Below are positions 47,147 to 58,297 of a stretch of 64,000 nt of DNA, one piece after another (the stretch's first letter is position 1; the number at the start of each line of letters is the position of its first letter). The stretch spans positions 186,001 to 250,000 of the forward strand of contig JAJNNY010000039.1 of assembly GCA_022453515.1 (NCBI GenBank). Reading direction: 5' to 3'. The position numbers and the translations under genes are program-made. The notes beneath the pieces are model-generated. The model worked only from the letters and a program-made list of their open reading frames with translations. It was not told the origin of the DNA and made no database searches. Origin of the DNA: Astrocystis sublimbata. Lineage: Eukaryota; Ascomycota; Sordariomycetes; Xylariales; Xylariaceae.

Positions 47147-49201
47147 ATGTGGCTTGATCGCCTAGCTGGCCACTCTCCTTCGCCGGCGCCCTCTCAAACA
47201 CCCAGTCGCGCCTACTCTCCCGCACCCACGCGAGCTTCGTCTGGTCTCGGTCCCTACTTGACCTCCTCACAGCGTCCTGGCGTCACCCCGAGAACCTCCT
47301 CCTTGTCTCTGGCCTCTGCCGATTCCTCTACCTCATCACTACTGGCCTCCAACCGGCGCGCCGCCGGCTCGAGCCTGAGACAGACCACCACTACATATAC
47401 CGGACCCGAACCTGTCGATATCCTCGAAGCCTTGCTGGATGACGGATCACAAGACCACACCCAGAATCCAGCCCCTTCAATAACGCCCGACGATCTGAAC
47501 ACCGATTTCGACTTTGGCGGCTTGACGCTCAACTCACTAGCCCTTTCCGACGAATTCGTTTCCACTCCCTCCGATAGCAAGAGACAACAATCACCTGAAG
47601 AGCGTAGGTCTGTCTATGGTCGATCACCCATCCTGCTTGGCTAACGTGAACCACCAGACGAACGGAACAAGGCCCGATTTGAGGACTTGCACCAGTCTAT
47701 ACAAGCATGTGACGAAATACTAGCATCCGTGGAGACCAATCTTGCCAATTTTCGAAACGACCTAGCCGCAGTCTCGGCAGACATTGAATCCTTGCAAGCG
47801 AGGTCGACTGCCCTCAATGTCAGACTCGAAAATCGGAAAGCGGTAGAAAAGGGGCTCGCGCCTGCTGTTGAAGACATTAGTGTGTCTCCTCTTGTCGTGG
47901 CCAAGATCGCCGACGGACATGTCGATGAGGCGTGGGTGAGAGCCCTCAACGAGATCGACAAGAAAGATGCCGCGTACAAGAAGGGGGACTCGAGTTCGGA
48001 CCAGAGCAAGGGGTTGCAGGACCTTGGGCCCTTGCTAGAGAAGCTGGTGCAGAAAGCTATAGAGCGAATCCGGGATTTTTTGGTCTCTCAAATCAAAGCC
48101 CTCCGATCTCCTCATATCAACGCCCAGATCATTCAGCAGCAGAACTTCCTCAAGTTCAGGGAGCTGTTTACCTTTCTTCATAAACACCACCCGAAATTGG
48201 CAGACGAGATATGCCTCGCATATATGAATACGATGCGGTGGTATTATGCGAACCAATTCTCACGCTACGAGAATGCACTGAAGAAGATGAAATTGCACAC
48301 GCTGGACAAGGTCGATGTGCTGGGAAACGATGACACGTCTCGTCGAGGCGCCGTGCTTTCTAGCTCTAGAATAGCTGGACCGCCACATGATGCATTTAGC
48401 GTGGGTCGTCGCATCGACATCCTCCGCGCCAGCAATCAGACCGCGATATCCTCCTATCTGGCGGAAGAAGACCAGTCGACACACTATCTCGAGACACCCT
48501 TTCGCAATTTCAACCTCGCTGTCATCGACAACGTCACCGCAGAGTATACATTTCTCTCTTCATTCTTCTCGCCTGCCCTCAGCTATGCTGCGATTTCCCG
48601 CCATTTTGATTATATCTTCGATCACACACTAAAACTCGGACACGTCTTGACGAAAACGCTCATCACCGAGACCTATGATGCCATCGGACTGCTCCTCTCG
48701 ATCCGACTGAACCAACACTTTCAATTCCAACTGCAAAGGCGGAAGATACCGGCTGCGGATGGCTATATTAACGGCACAGCCATGCTGCTCTGGCCTCGGC
48801 TGCAATTCGTCATGAACGCTCACTGCGAGTCGGTCCGGGCATTGACTACAACCCTACCGACGAAAGCACCAGCTAAAGCCGAGCAAGCGAAGCTCTCTAC
48901 GGCCCCTCACGTGGTTACGCAGCGGTTCGGACAGCTGCTACACGGCGTTCTATCCATGAGTACCGACGCTGGCGATGATGAACCAGTCGTCACAAGTCTG
49001 GGGCGACTCAGAAGTGAAATTGAGGCTTTCTTGACGAAGTACAGCACGGCCTTTGGCACGGACAAGCGGAAGCGAGAGAGATTCCTGTACACCAATTACA
49101 GCCTGGTGTTGACTATTATCAGTGATGTCGGAGGCAAGCTCGCTGCGGAACAGCAGGAGCATTTTGAGGGGTTGAAGGCGGCGTTCCAGGAGGCTGCCTA
49201 G
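47147..49201 (+). CDS. VPS52: GARP/EARP tethering complex subunit Vps52
   Basis: Two exons: 47147-47603 and 47658-49201, giving 666 aa. The intron has branch GCTAAC at about 47639 and joins EEH|ERNKARF in phase 1. The N-terminus is a Ser/Pro/Thr-rich disordered stretch (MWLDRLAGHSPSPAPSQTP). Coiled coil follows (about residues 160-230: CDEILASVETNLANFRNDLA, ESLQARSTALNVRLENRK). The conserved core reads KAIERIRDFLVSQIKALRSP, HINAQIIQQQNFLKFRELFT, HHPKLADEICLAYMNTMRWYY and KLHTLDKVDVLGNDD. Vps52 is the shared subunit that tethers endosome-derived vesicles at the trans-Golgi. The gene converges with the TBC gene downstream, 302 bases apart. Confidence 0.95.
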
Positions 49202-49503
49202 ACCGTCAGACGTCTGTTCATTTTTGCGTGATCGTCATGTTAGCGACTAGCGTGTTTACCTATAACCAATTGCAAAAATAGACAAGTGATAGATGCACAA
49301 CTGAATGTTACCAAATGATTATCAGATTGAAATCATAAAAAAACATATTCTTTTTCCATTTCCCTATATTTGTTGCCCGTAATTTTTGTTCCTGAGAACG
49401 CAATCTAGTACATAGGAAAAAAATTTACACAGAATCAAAGGTATCTGGACGATATGCCCAGGCTGACTGCCTGGGTTACGACAGCCAACCCTCCCAAAAA
49501 TCC
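49202..49503. other. Convergent 3' spacer (VPS52 / TBC gene)
   Basis: 302 bases holding both 3' UTRs; AT-rich with A and T runs near 49337-49350 and 49420. Nothing else is seen. Confidence 0.5.
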
Positions 49504-50865
49504 TCAGTCACCCGGTTTGAATGCACTTATCCGCGACACTACGCCAGCCCAGACGGGACTCTTCCGCAGGTAGATGGCGCCAACACCGACGAGGATCGTG
49601 AACAGCACCCTCCGGTTATTCCACGCCACCTTCATCGCCTTCTGCCGCTGCTCGTCCCACCACATCTCGCGGACCTGCTTTTCGAAAAACGCCTTTCCGT
49701 CCGCCAGACTCTGGGCCGGCAGCGTCTGCAAATCTCTTGTCGTTTTTAAAACGCTGAATTTCGAAATCCGCTTCCAGGCACGTAGGGACTCAGGCGGGTA
49801 TTTCGCAAATAAGGTTGCGGCGTCGGCGATGACGGCGTCGAGGTCTAGGTTAGACGGGAGCTTGGAGAGGGCAAAGTGCAGCATGTCAGGCTCGTCGTGG
49901 GCTAACAGTTCGTCGCGGCGTAAGAGCACGATTTGCGTGAAGACGTAGAGACCAAAGACTTGCTCGCGCGCCATCAGGGCGTCGAAGAGGCGCGCGATGT
50001 CGCTGTAGCGCTGCACGTTGTGCGCGAACATGGTCAGGGTGTCGGCGAGGGCGAAGAAGGGCTCGTTGGTGGAGAGGTGCGTGAAGAGCTCGCTGTCGAT
50101 GGCGCGGAGGAGGTCCGGGATTAGATGGAGTTGGGAGATGGCGGGGAGGAGGGTCGGGAGCATGAAATCGCGGATTCGGAGCACCGAGAGACGCGACATG
50201 GCGACGGCGCGCATGGAGGGTGGGAGAGCCAGGAGCAGGACCTGGCTGATGTCGTGGTAGCCTTGGAAATAGCACAGGTAGGGCTGCTCGCGCAGGACTT
50301 GGGTGATGAGGTCTGAGAGCTCGGATTTCTTGGCTTCGAGTTGCGCTTGGGTGTTGTCTGGGGAGCAGTCAGTGGTCTGTCTGTATTTATTTTGATATAT
50401 GCTGGTTGAGAAGCAGGTTTGTGTGGTGACACTGGCACATACCATTCGGATAGTAGACGAAACTCCTGTTCACGTCGAGCTGGACTTGCTCTTCATCCCG
50501 GTGTTTTGGCAAGTCTCTCCAGGAGTCGGTGCCTTTTGAGTGGCCATTTGATATTGTTTCGGGCCCTTCAGAACCGAGCAGTATTGGCCCTGATAAATCG
50601 ATTAGCATCGAAATTTGTGTATTTGTGTGTCTATTTTTTCAGGAATCGACTTACACGCCTGATTTCGCAAATGGTCCGAGTGGAAGCCACCTGGCGCAAT
50701 GGCAATAGCTCGCAGTTCATCGAGATCGCCCTTCTCGCAGGCAGTCATGATGCGGGCTTCGTTGACATGCCTCTTAATTACACTGAATTCCGTATTTTCA
50801 TCGTGGGGCTTTTCAGCATCCTGGCTATTTTTTTCGCCGTCGTGGCCGTTTTGTTCAGAAGCCAT
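49504..50865 (-). CDS. TBC-domain Rab GTPase-activating protein (TBC1D20/Gyp8-like)
   Basis: Three exons: 50655-50865, 50443-50589 and 49504-50357, giving 403 aa. Splicing restores a family motif: GCG T|GG gives AWPILLG. The arginine finger lies in QVQLDVNRSFVYYP and the glutamine finger in YLCYFQGYHDI, both joined correctly by the second intron. The rest of the TBC domain reads LLPAISQLHLIPDLLRAID and HDEPDMLHFALSKLPSN. One membrane helix near the C-terminus (RRVLFTILVGVGAIYL) fits the tail-anchored TBC1D20/Gyp8 subgroup, which acts on Rab1/Ypt1-type GTPases at ER-Golgi membranes. The N-terminus is acidic and disordered. Upstream in-frame sequence exists, but ATG 50865 has the better context. 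Confidence 0.9.
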
Positions 50866-52713
50866 GATGATGGATGTGGATGTGGATGAGTCCACCTCAT
50901 TCAGCCTTATGGCCACCTCACGCGGGTTCTAGCGCCCGAGATTCGTGGCTTCTTCTTTGGGTACTCATTAAAAGAGGCTCGATCGGTATGTTTGAGACGT
51001 TCACAAAAGAGAAACAACGATTTGAATGCTCTTTCTTTTACTCTCGTTCGTTCTTGCTGCATCTGAGAATTATATGGCGGCATGCATGCGTGGTGCTCAT
51101 TCTCCGAGTTTGCGGATGGCTGGCGTCATGAGAGGGCTGGGTTGCGACTTGGGACTTGGGACTTGGGTATGTTTCGAGATGATTATGTGAAGGGAGAAGC
51201 CTGACTTGTAGACACCTGGTCAATATAAGCTACGCAAGAGCTCCATGGCCCGTGTCTCCTACGGGTTTTGGTAAATTCAATGACATTCATCTGCATGAAA
51301 GAGTAAGGTCGGGGTATTGGAGGAGCTCATGCGGATGGATACCTTGTTGTTTAACCAGCTGTGTAATTGAGTTGGGTACGGGCACCCTCCAGCTCCGTGC
51401 CCCGCTTGCAGTATAATGTGGCTTACATGCATGCATCACGGATGTGTACCTGTCTCATCTCCAGGGCTGGCTGTGGCCTGTGGCGCCTGCACGGGTGGGG
51501 CAGCACGAAGCTTGCGAACACACCTCCATCCTTCCAACATACTGCTTTTAGGTACCTACCGAAGGGCAGCAGTACACCTGCAGACTTACCAACACACAGG
51601 CAGAGGGTAGGTAGCATTTCCGCAATCCTGCGTAGAAATTTGTCGTACCTGTATCTATCCGATTTACGCGTGGAAACGAAGCCCGAAGTGTGCGTGCCCG
51701 ATATATGTCTATCCATCCCTGTTCCTTGTTTTCCGTGATATTGAATCCGAACAGCAAGCAGGACAAAAACATGGAGCACTTACACCTCGAGATACCTGTC
51801 AGATTCAGCAGTGCCCGACCCACTGAAATGGGCCTACTAGACCCAAGATGCCAGGCGCAGGCCCATCGACAAGTACCTGGGTACCTCGTACCTTACCCAC
51901 GCTTTTTCCTTGCTCCTTGACGTGCAGCCAGCTGCGGTCACGTACCTCAGATAGACCCTGAACGAAACGTGGTGTGGAATCCCACATCACTCATATGTGA
52001 ACGGAACGAACTTCGACATTGGCCAGCCGATTGAGTAGGTGGCTTGTTCGGGCAGTCTCGGTGTAGCGGAAAGCGCCGAAGCTATCATGCGCACCATCAC
52101 CAAATCACGTCCATTATAGTCCTGCCTGAGGCTTGCCCGATCTCACTCACCGGCGAACACAGCACATACTGTATCGAAGGCTTGCCAGTCCGTACACGCA
52201 CGACTGGCCCCTTTGATCAGATAATACATCGCCGTCTCTCATTTACGAACAGACTCGACGTCGGAGACCTGAATCATACCAACTTTGCTGTGAGATTTGA
52301 AGCCCAGCGTGAGCCCACTGTGCGTCAGAAAGCTTCTGAACTGCCTTCAGCTTGGGCGGGCACTCCAAGTCTCGCCTTCATCTATGAACACGGTCGGTGA
52401 AGCGAGCTAGCGAAGAGTGCCATATCATGGTCCTGAGGAAAGGAGCCTACCAGAGACGCTCATTTAGCCCTGCCTCAGTCGCGTTACGTTGCTCGCTTCC
52501 AACGAAACTAGAGCTGGCTTCTCTGACTTTCTCATGATTAAGTGGCCCTATATCCACATGAGGAACACCAAATCCCGCCCCCGGACGAACGATAAGGTTG
52601 TCAGCCAACCCTCTTTTCCCTCCAGGCCACTGAGCTTCCCGTAACGACGCCGTTTGAATTCGGAATTGGTCTTTGCGGACGGGCGACATATCTCAGGCTG
52701 GTCGGCTCAAGCT
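50866..52713. other. 1.85-kb divergent intergenic region (TBC gene / MMS1-like gene)
   Basis: No gene is recognised; frames between 51367 and 52690 overlap on both strands without domains. A TTGGGACTTGGGACTTGGG short repeat is near 51151-51169. Confidence 0.5.
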
Positions 52714-55700
52714 ATGGCCTCCCTCCAGACACACGTCCTCGTAGATGATCGGTGGGTAACCCAAAACGTAACTCCTGAGGAGCTTTTACAGCCTCGCGTC
52801 ATACCGACCGTAACGCCTGCCCCCAAGCCACCCAGTTATGGCGTCCTTACCAAAACCGTCATTGAAAGTCCCATCGTCCGTTGGGCACTGCCTGTCCAGC
52901 TTCGGTCATCGCAATTCAATGATGTAGCTCTAGTAGGAGTAGGTTATCTCTCGCGTTTCCTTGCTCAATCAAAATACACATCCGTCTCAGCAACATGCCT
53001 TGCATTTGCCCTGAGGAATCTCTTCATCACGACCTCAAGCGGCTTTAAATCAATGAAATAGTGCTGTATCTATCGTGGCTATCAATCTCTCCTCCCCATA
53101 CAGTACGGACACACATCTCATTCAGAATCACATAGTGAAGACAGCCATGTGTCATACGCTCTATAGCTAACTGTAATAGGGCCGTTGTGTTCAGATATGT
53201 GAGCTGGACGTCGATCTTCAACTGCAACCCATTGCCAAAATAGATTTTAGCTCCGACATCAGAAACTGTCGGGTTTTGGGCACTCATGAATACCTTCGAA
53301 GGAAAAAGGAAGATACGCACGCTAGCTACTACAGCGACAATGGTAAGAATGCTGGCCGCAACACCTCAGCACCACCTGCTTTTGCCAAAGGTCCCGACAT
53401 TTTCCAGCAGGTACTAGTGTTGGTTCTGAGTGCGGGGGATCTCGTATTCCTTGTCATGAATTTAACTGCAGCTGGCAATTGGAAATTTGTACCGTCGTAC
53501 GTCCCCATCTTTGGCGATTTCAACGAAGATGGCGAGTACATCAAGGACGGCCAAAATAGCGGGCAATTCGTTGACCCAGGGTTTCACATGGCCATTAGCC
53601 CCGATGGGGGGTACCTGTCCCTCGCCTGCTCGGAAAATCTTATGATCGTATACAAGCTGCGATCAATAGGAGAACTTCACACGCAACTTACAAAAGGCCA
53701 ATCTCTGAAACCCATTCTATCGATGAAGGCGCGGGCTATGAAGGGCGTCATTCATATACTAGAGTTTCTTTACACCGGCTCTTCGCTCGATTTTGATACC
53801 GGACTTGACTCCTTCCATGAAAATTTAGGCGATGTCGCGTTGATTCTCATCACCGCGCAGTCAGGGGTGCTTAGACTGGTCGTCTACGACTGGGATGCTC
53901 AACACTCTTTCCAAGATGAACTATGCAAGGGAAAACCCGGACATCGGCTTGACACAGATATCGGGATTCCGATGTTTGTAATTCCACTGACAATCGCTGG
54001 CCAATTCCTTGTTGTCACGGAGAAATCATTGGCGGTCTACTCAGATTTCTTTGGCGGCCCCCCGACCCGACAGGTGATCCCACTCGGACATAGAGATAAA
54101 ACGGAATGGCATCATGGCACTAACCATCCACTATGGGGAGGTTGGACCCGACCATCGCGGGAAGAGTCATACCACGCCGGTAGTGACTTTCTTTACCTTG
54201 CTAGAGAAGATGGTTGGATCAGTTCCCTTGAAATTGATCGTGGCGAGGACATAAAGTCGATCTATTTGGGCCCAATGGATTGTAATATCAATGCAGGATT
54301 CGCATCGCTCGGGACATCCCACGGAGACGTTCTAATAGCGACCAGCGTCGACGGCCCCGGTGCCATTTGGCACGTACGTTTTATAGCCTCCCCTTTGCGC
54401 ACTTTGATGATGAGACTATTAACGCCGTCCTTTGTAGGTAAACCCAAGAGAAACACCGAAGCGCGTGGGGTCACTACCCAGCTGGTCTCCCACAGTTGAT
54501 CTTGTTCTAGCAACGGACCGCAAGCAACTTTCGAGACAGTCAGCGTCCAAGAAGGCACACGACCACATGCTGGAGCCAGATCGCATGTTTGCTTCCTCGG
54601 GTAGAGATACACACGGTGCCATTGTAGAGGTCCGTTACGGGATTCAGGCGAAGATCGGTCTAGATCTCCAATACCCCTCGCGTATCAAAGAATGCTGGGT
54701 TATACCAAGCTTTGATTCTACACCGGAAGCAGGGTTTCAGATATTATTGGCCCTTCCAGAAAGCTCTGCCCTTTTGCATATCTCTCATGACCTTACCGAA
54801 GTGTCTGAACAAGCTCAGGAATCAGTAGACTTTGATCTACTATCCACCACGCTAGCGTGTCATATTTCTCCAGACTTGATGATCCAGATTACAACAGAAC
54901 GTGCGACGATACGGACTTCAAGTAGTTGGTAAGAATCCGAACTCTGCCATATAATTTCCCTTTCACTTTTCCTTGCTTACTTCAATTAGTTATCAACACT
55001 TGATGATCGATATAGTCCAAAACACTCTGGCAACTATAACGGATGCCGCCGTCACTAGCGAAACACTTGCGCTTACTGTCGAGTCCAAGTCTTCTTCCAA
55101 AGTCATGATCTTCGTCTTGAACAACAATGAGTTTGCATTGAAGCATACAGTCGAGGAGACCAACGGCGAGATTACCGCCCTTGCCATTGACACGTTGTCG
55201 ATTGGCGTCTGCGTCCTCGCCGGGATCTCATACCGCGGGTCGTCGGCCTTAACACTCCTTCCACTAGACGTGTTGCACGACAGAGAGCAAACGGTACCTG
55301 GTGCTCAAAAAGGTAAGGTCATGAGCAATATGTACCAAAGACTTACCATTACTAATATGCGAACTCAAAATGCAGTCACATTAGATCTTCAAGGCGATCC
55401 GAACTCTACAACACACGCCATCATTAGCATTGTCGGTCTTGGCAATGGTAGAATTCTGGTTGGCAAGAGCGACGGCGACGTCCTCCTAGTGCAGTTCACG
55501 AACGATGGCAATACTGAAAGAGGACTGAAGGTGCTTGAAACGCATCATTTTGGAGTGTCCTCGTCGTATGTGTTCCCGGGAATAGTCTTCGATGTCGGTC
55601 CCTCAGCCTTAGTTTGCAACGATGCTGGTCTTGCCATCGTGAAGGTGGCGAATGCAACGCAACCGACGGCAAACCATGTAGAGAGTATTTCTAGGATATG

Positions 55701-57207
55701 GCTTACCGATGCTAATGAGCCAGACACACCCTCGCCTGTGGTGAACTCAGTCGCAAGACTACGCGACATTCCAGGCTATGGAGAGTCCACATGGGCTATG
55801 ATTTCCGGTTCTCATCTTCTGATAACCGAATTACAGCCTCGAACAGCACCTGTCCCACGATATCTTCCCACCGGAGGCACCCCCGTGAAAATCCTCTATT
55901 CAAAGAGGCTAGATGCCTTGGTTGCAGTGGTCAAGAAGCAGGGCGTGCCGTCTTTACACTTCTACGATCGTGCCACAGGAGCCGATCTATCTCGCCCGGT
56001 CAATGAACAGCACGCAGATATCAACTATATCAGACCCCTCGGGGACCCAAACATCAAGGTCGTCTCTTTGCTGAGCTGGCACTTTAAAACGGAATACCAG
56101 GATAAAGATGGGAAGCCCATCGTTTGGTTTGTGATACTGTCCAGACTCGGCGATAGCCAGGGGAGACTTATAATGGTCTCGGCAGAAGAGGAAGAAGTCG
56201 CCACAGACACCGGCACAGCCCGCCAGATCCGCTTTTGCGCCAAACATGAGAGGAAGATCAAGGATGGACTACCGAGACTCGGAGCGACTGACGACGACGG
56301 ACTGTTCATCAGCTTCGAGAAAACCATTGAATATCATGTCATCGAAGACAAGAAGTTCAGAACGGCCATGAAATACGACCTCCCTTCCCCAGCTATGCAT
56401 GTAGAGGTGGTGGACGGACGACTGCATGTCCTGACCAGCGGCCACTCATTGTTAATCCTCGACTATAAATCCGAGACCGCCTTGAAATCCGAGCGAATGA
56501 TCGGATTACATACAGACGAACAGGCCCGCTACGGCTTGCACTCGATCGACGTCGGGTCCGCAATCGATATCAAAGCGCCCCAGAAGCTCGTGCTCGTCTC
56601 GGACCTCATGTGCGGCGTCTACGGCCTCTGGTGTCTGGGCCCGCAGTCCAAGGCCAAGAATCTGAAACTCATCTTCCGCGCGGACCTCAAGGCGTCGATC
56701 CGTAAGTTCGTTTCGGGATACACGCGGCCGCGCTGGGCTAGGAGTGGGGACCGGCAGATGTGTTTTGGATATAAACCTCTGGCGCTCGACGAGCGCGAGA
56801 TACTGGGACTTGCGATCGATGGGTCGCTGACAAGCTTTGCGATCCTGGACGAAGATACGTGGCGCCTGCTGCGCTACGTGCAGAACCTCACTGTGCTGGC
56901 GGAGGTCGGTGATGGGAACGCGGGGATCGCCGAGGAGAATGAGGCGTTGGTGGCGGCGCAGACCTTCCCGCTGCATAAGATGCATGTTGATGGGGATGTC
57001 TTAAAGAAGTGCCTTGATGGGAAGATTCTTGAGCGTGTTGTTGCTACGGAGGGGGATGTTGAGAGGTTGGAGATGTTGCTTAAGCCGTTGGGGTTGGATG
57101 GTGTTGATGATGGGCAGGGGAATGGGTATGGGGTGCTGGATGCGATGGGCCTGGTGCATGCGCAGACTTATGCGGTTTTGGGGTATTATCTTGGTCCGGC
57201 TTTGTGA
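52714..57207 (+). CDS. MMS1/DDB1/CPSF-A superfamily WD-propeller protein (Mms1_N type)
   Basis: Five exons: 52714-52938, 53180-54373, 54438-54928, 54990-55312 and 55376-57207, giving 1354 aa. Junctions: DVALVG|GRCVQICELD, AIWH|VNPRETPKR, SSSS(C)YQHLM and AQK|VTLDLQG. The N-terminal propeller (YGVLTKTVIESPIVRWALPV, GFHMAISPDGGYLSLACSEN) and later propeller segments (VGLGNGRILVGKSDGDVLLVQF, VLTSGHSLLILDYKSE) fit the superfamily of Mms1, Rik1, Ddb1, Cft1 and Rse1. The length and N-terminus suggest the fungal Mms1-type group (adaptor of cullin ligases in replication-fork repair), but a diverged Rik1-like role cannot be excluded. The start MASLQTHV at 52714 is the first ATG of the frame. The fourth intron (63 nt) keeps the frame open if retained. 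Confidence 0.75.
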
Positions 57208-57897
57208 GGGAGGGGGGATTTGGGTTTCAATTCAATATGGCTTTTTATGTGGGAGATGCTGGGTTGTTAGTTAGATTGTCGGCTGTTGTTTTTCGCTTTG
57301 TTGATGTGTTGTCTCTTGTTGTCTTTTTGACGATGTAGGTGGTGAGTGCAGTGCGGAAGTTCTGTCTGCTCGTTCGGTGTTGTTTCGGTATTTGGTTAGT
57401 TAAAATCTCATGATTGTCATGGCCATTAGCGAACATGAGGACATGAGCAAGCTTCGTAGCAATGAGTTCGTAGTCAGCGACAGCGCGTCAATCACGTGGA
57501 TGACTTCTCGTCGCGGCCCCCATATCTGCAGGCTACCCTGGTGCGCCTTGGCTGATGAGAGTGGGAGCGAATAGGGCGGCGCGATCTGCATCATGGTCTA
57601 AAATTTTGGATTGAAAGGGAACTGAAATAGTGACAGGACTGAGTCCACCAACTGACGCTTTTGGTAAGGGTAACCAAGCATGACAGGTCGCTAATCAGAG
57701 GTATAATTAATTATAAGACCGCCATCCCCGCCTCGTCACGTCAATTGCTGCCACCAAAAGATCCCAAGAACCTGTCTTATTCAATTACCCCTATATCATA
57801 CCCTCTATTACACAGCTGGGCTCACTCAAGATCCACATCATACATTAACATCAGTTCCAATTGAAAGAATTCCCTCTTCTATAATGAAAAGAAAACA
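57208..57897. other. Intergenic, MMS1-like gene to HET gene
   Basis: 690 bases without a gene. It holds the 3' region of the MMS1-like gene and the presumed promoter of the HET locus. Confidence 0.5.
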
Positions 57898-58297
57898 ATG
57901 CGGTGCGCAAACTGTTCCAGCTTTTGCGTTGATGATCTTGTATCTGGACGTCGCGTACATATGCACGATACCGTGGAGGCCCTGAAAACATCCGCCGAGG
58001 CGGGCTGCGACCTATGTGCGCTATGTTGGGCTGCGTGCGTGCGAAATTATATCGAGCCGTGGCTAGGATGACTTCTCCACGGGTTTAACGTGGCCGGACG
58101 GGAAACCGCGAGTAGTGAGGTGGTAAGCAAAGCACTCTGTTAGTGGCTGTGAAGCAACCGAGGGAATAGGAGTGCTTGCCCTACTCAGTTGATGCAGGAG
58201 CGCTATCGTTTCGCGTTGTACAGCATCCTCTTGTCGGCCGGCTCTTCTGACTTGTCCGGCTTTATAGTATCTGGAAGCGGGCAGCCCGCACTCAGTT
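57898..58297 (+). pseudogene. Damaged 5' part of the HET gene
   Basis: ATG at 57898 opens a typical HET N-terminus: MRCANCSSFCVDDL, then LKTSAEAGCDLCALCWAAC. In that frame a TGA sits at 58069-58071 (codon 58). Reading on in frame gives LLHGFNVAGRETASSEV to a good GTAAGC donor at 58123 (phase 0). A CTACTCAG acceptor continues from 58189 with YRFALYSILLSAGSSDLSGF. That frame meets a TGA at about 58299, while the following family-like sequence (GDLGSVALRLGAIDQVCF) is in the +1 frame, so a one-base indel lies near 58290-58300. The stop is explained by CGA to TGA. Sequencing error is possible for the indel, less likely for both lesions. Confidence 0.6.
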
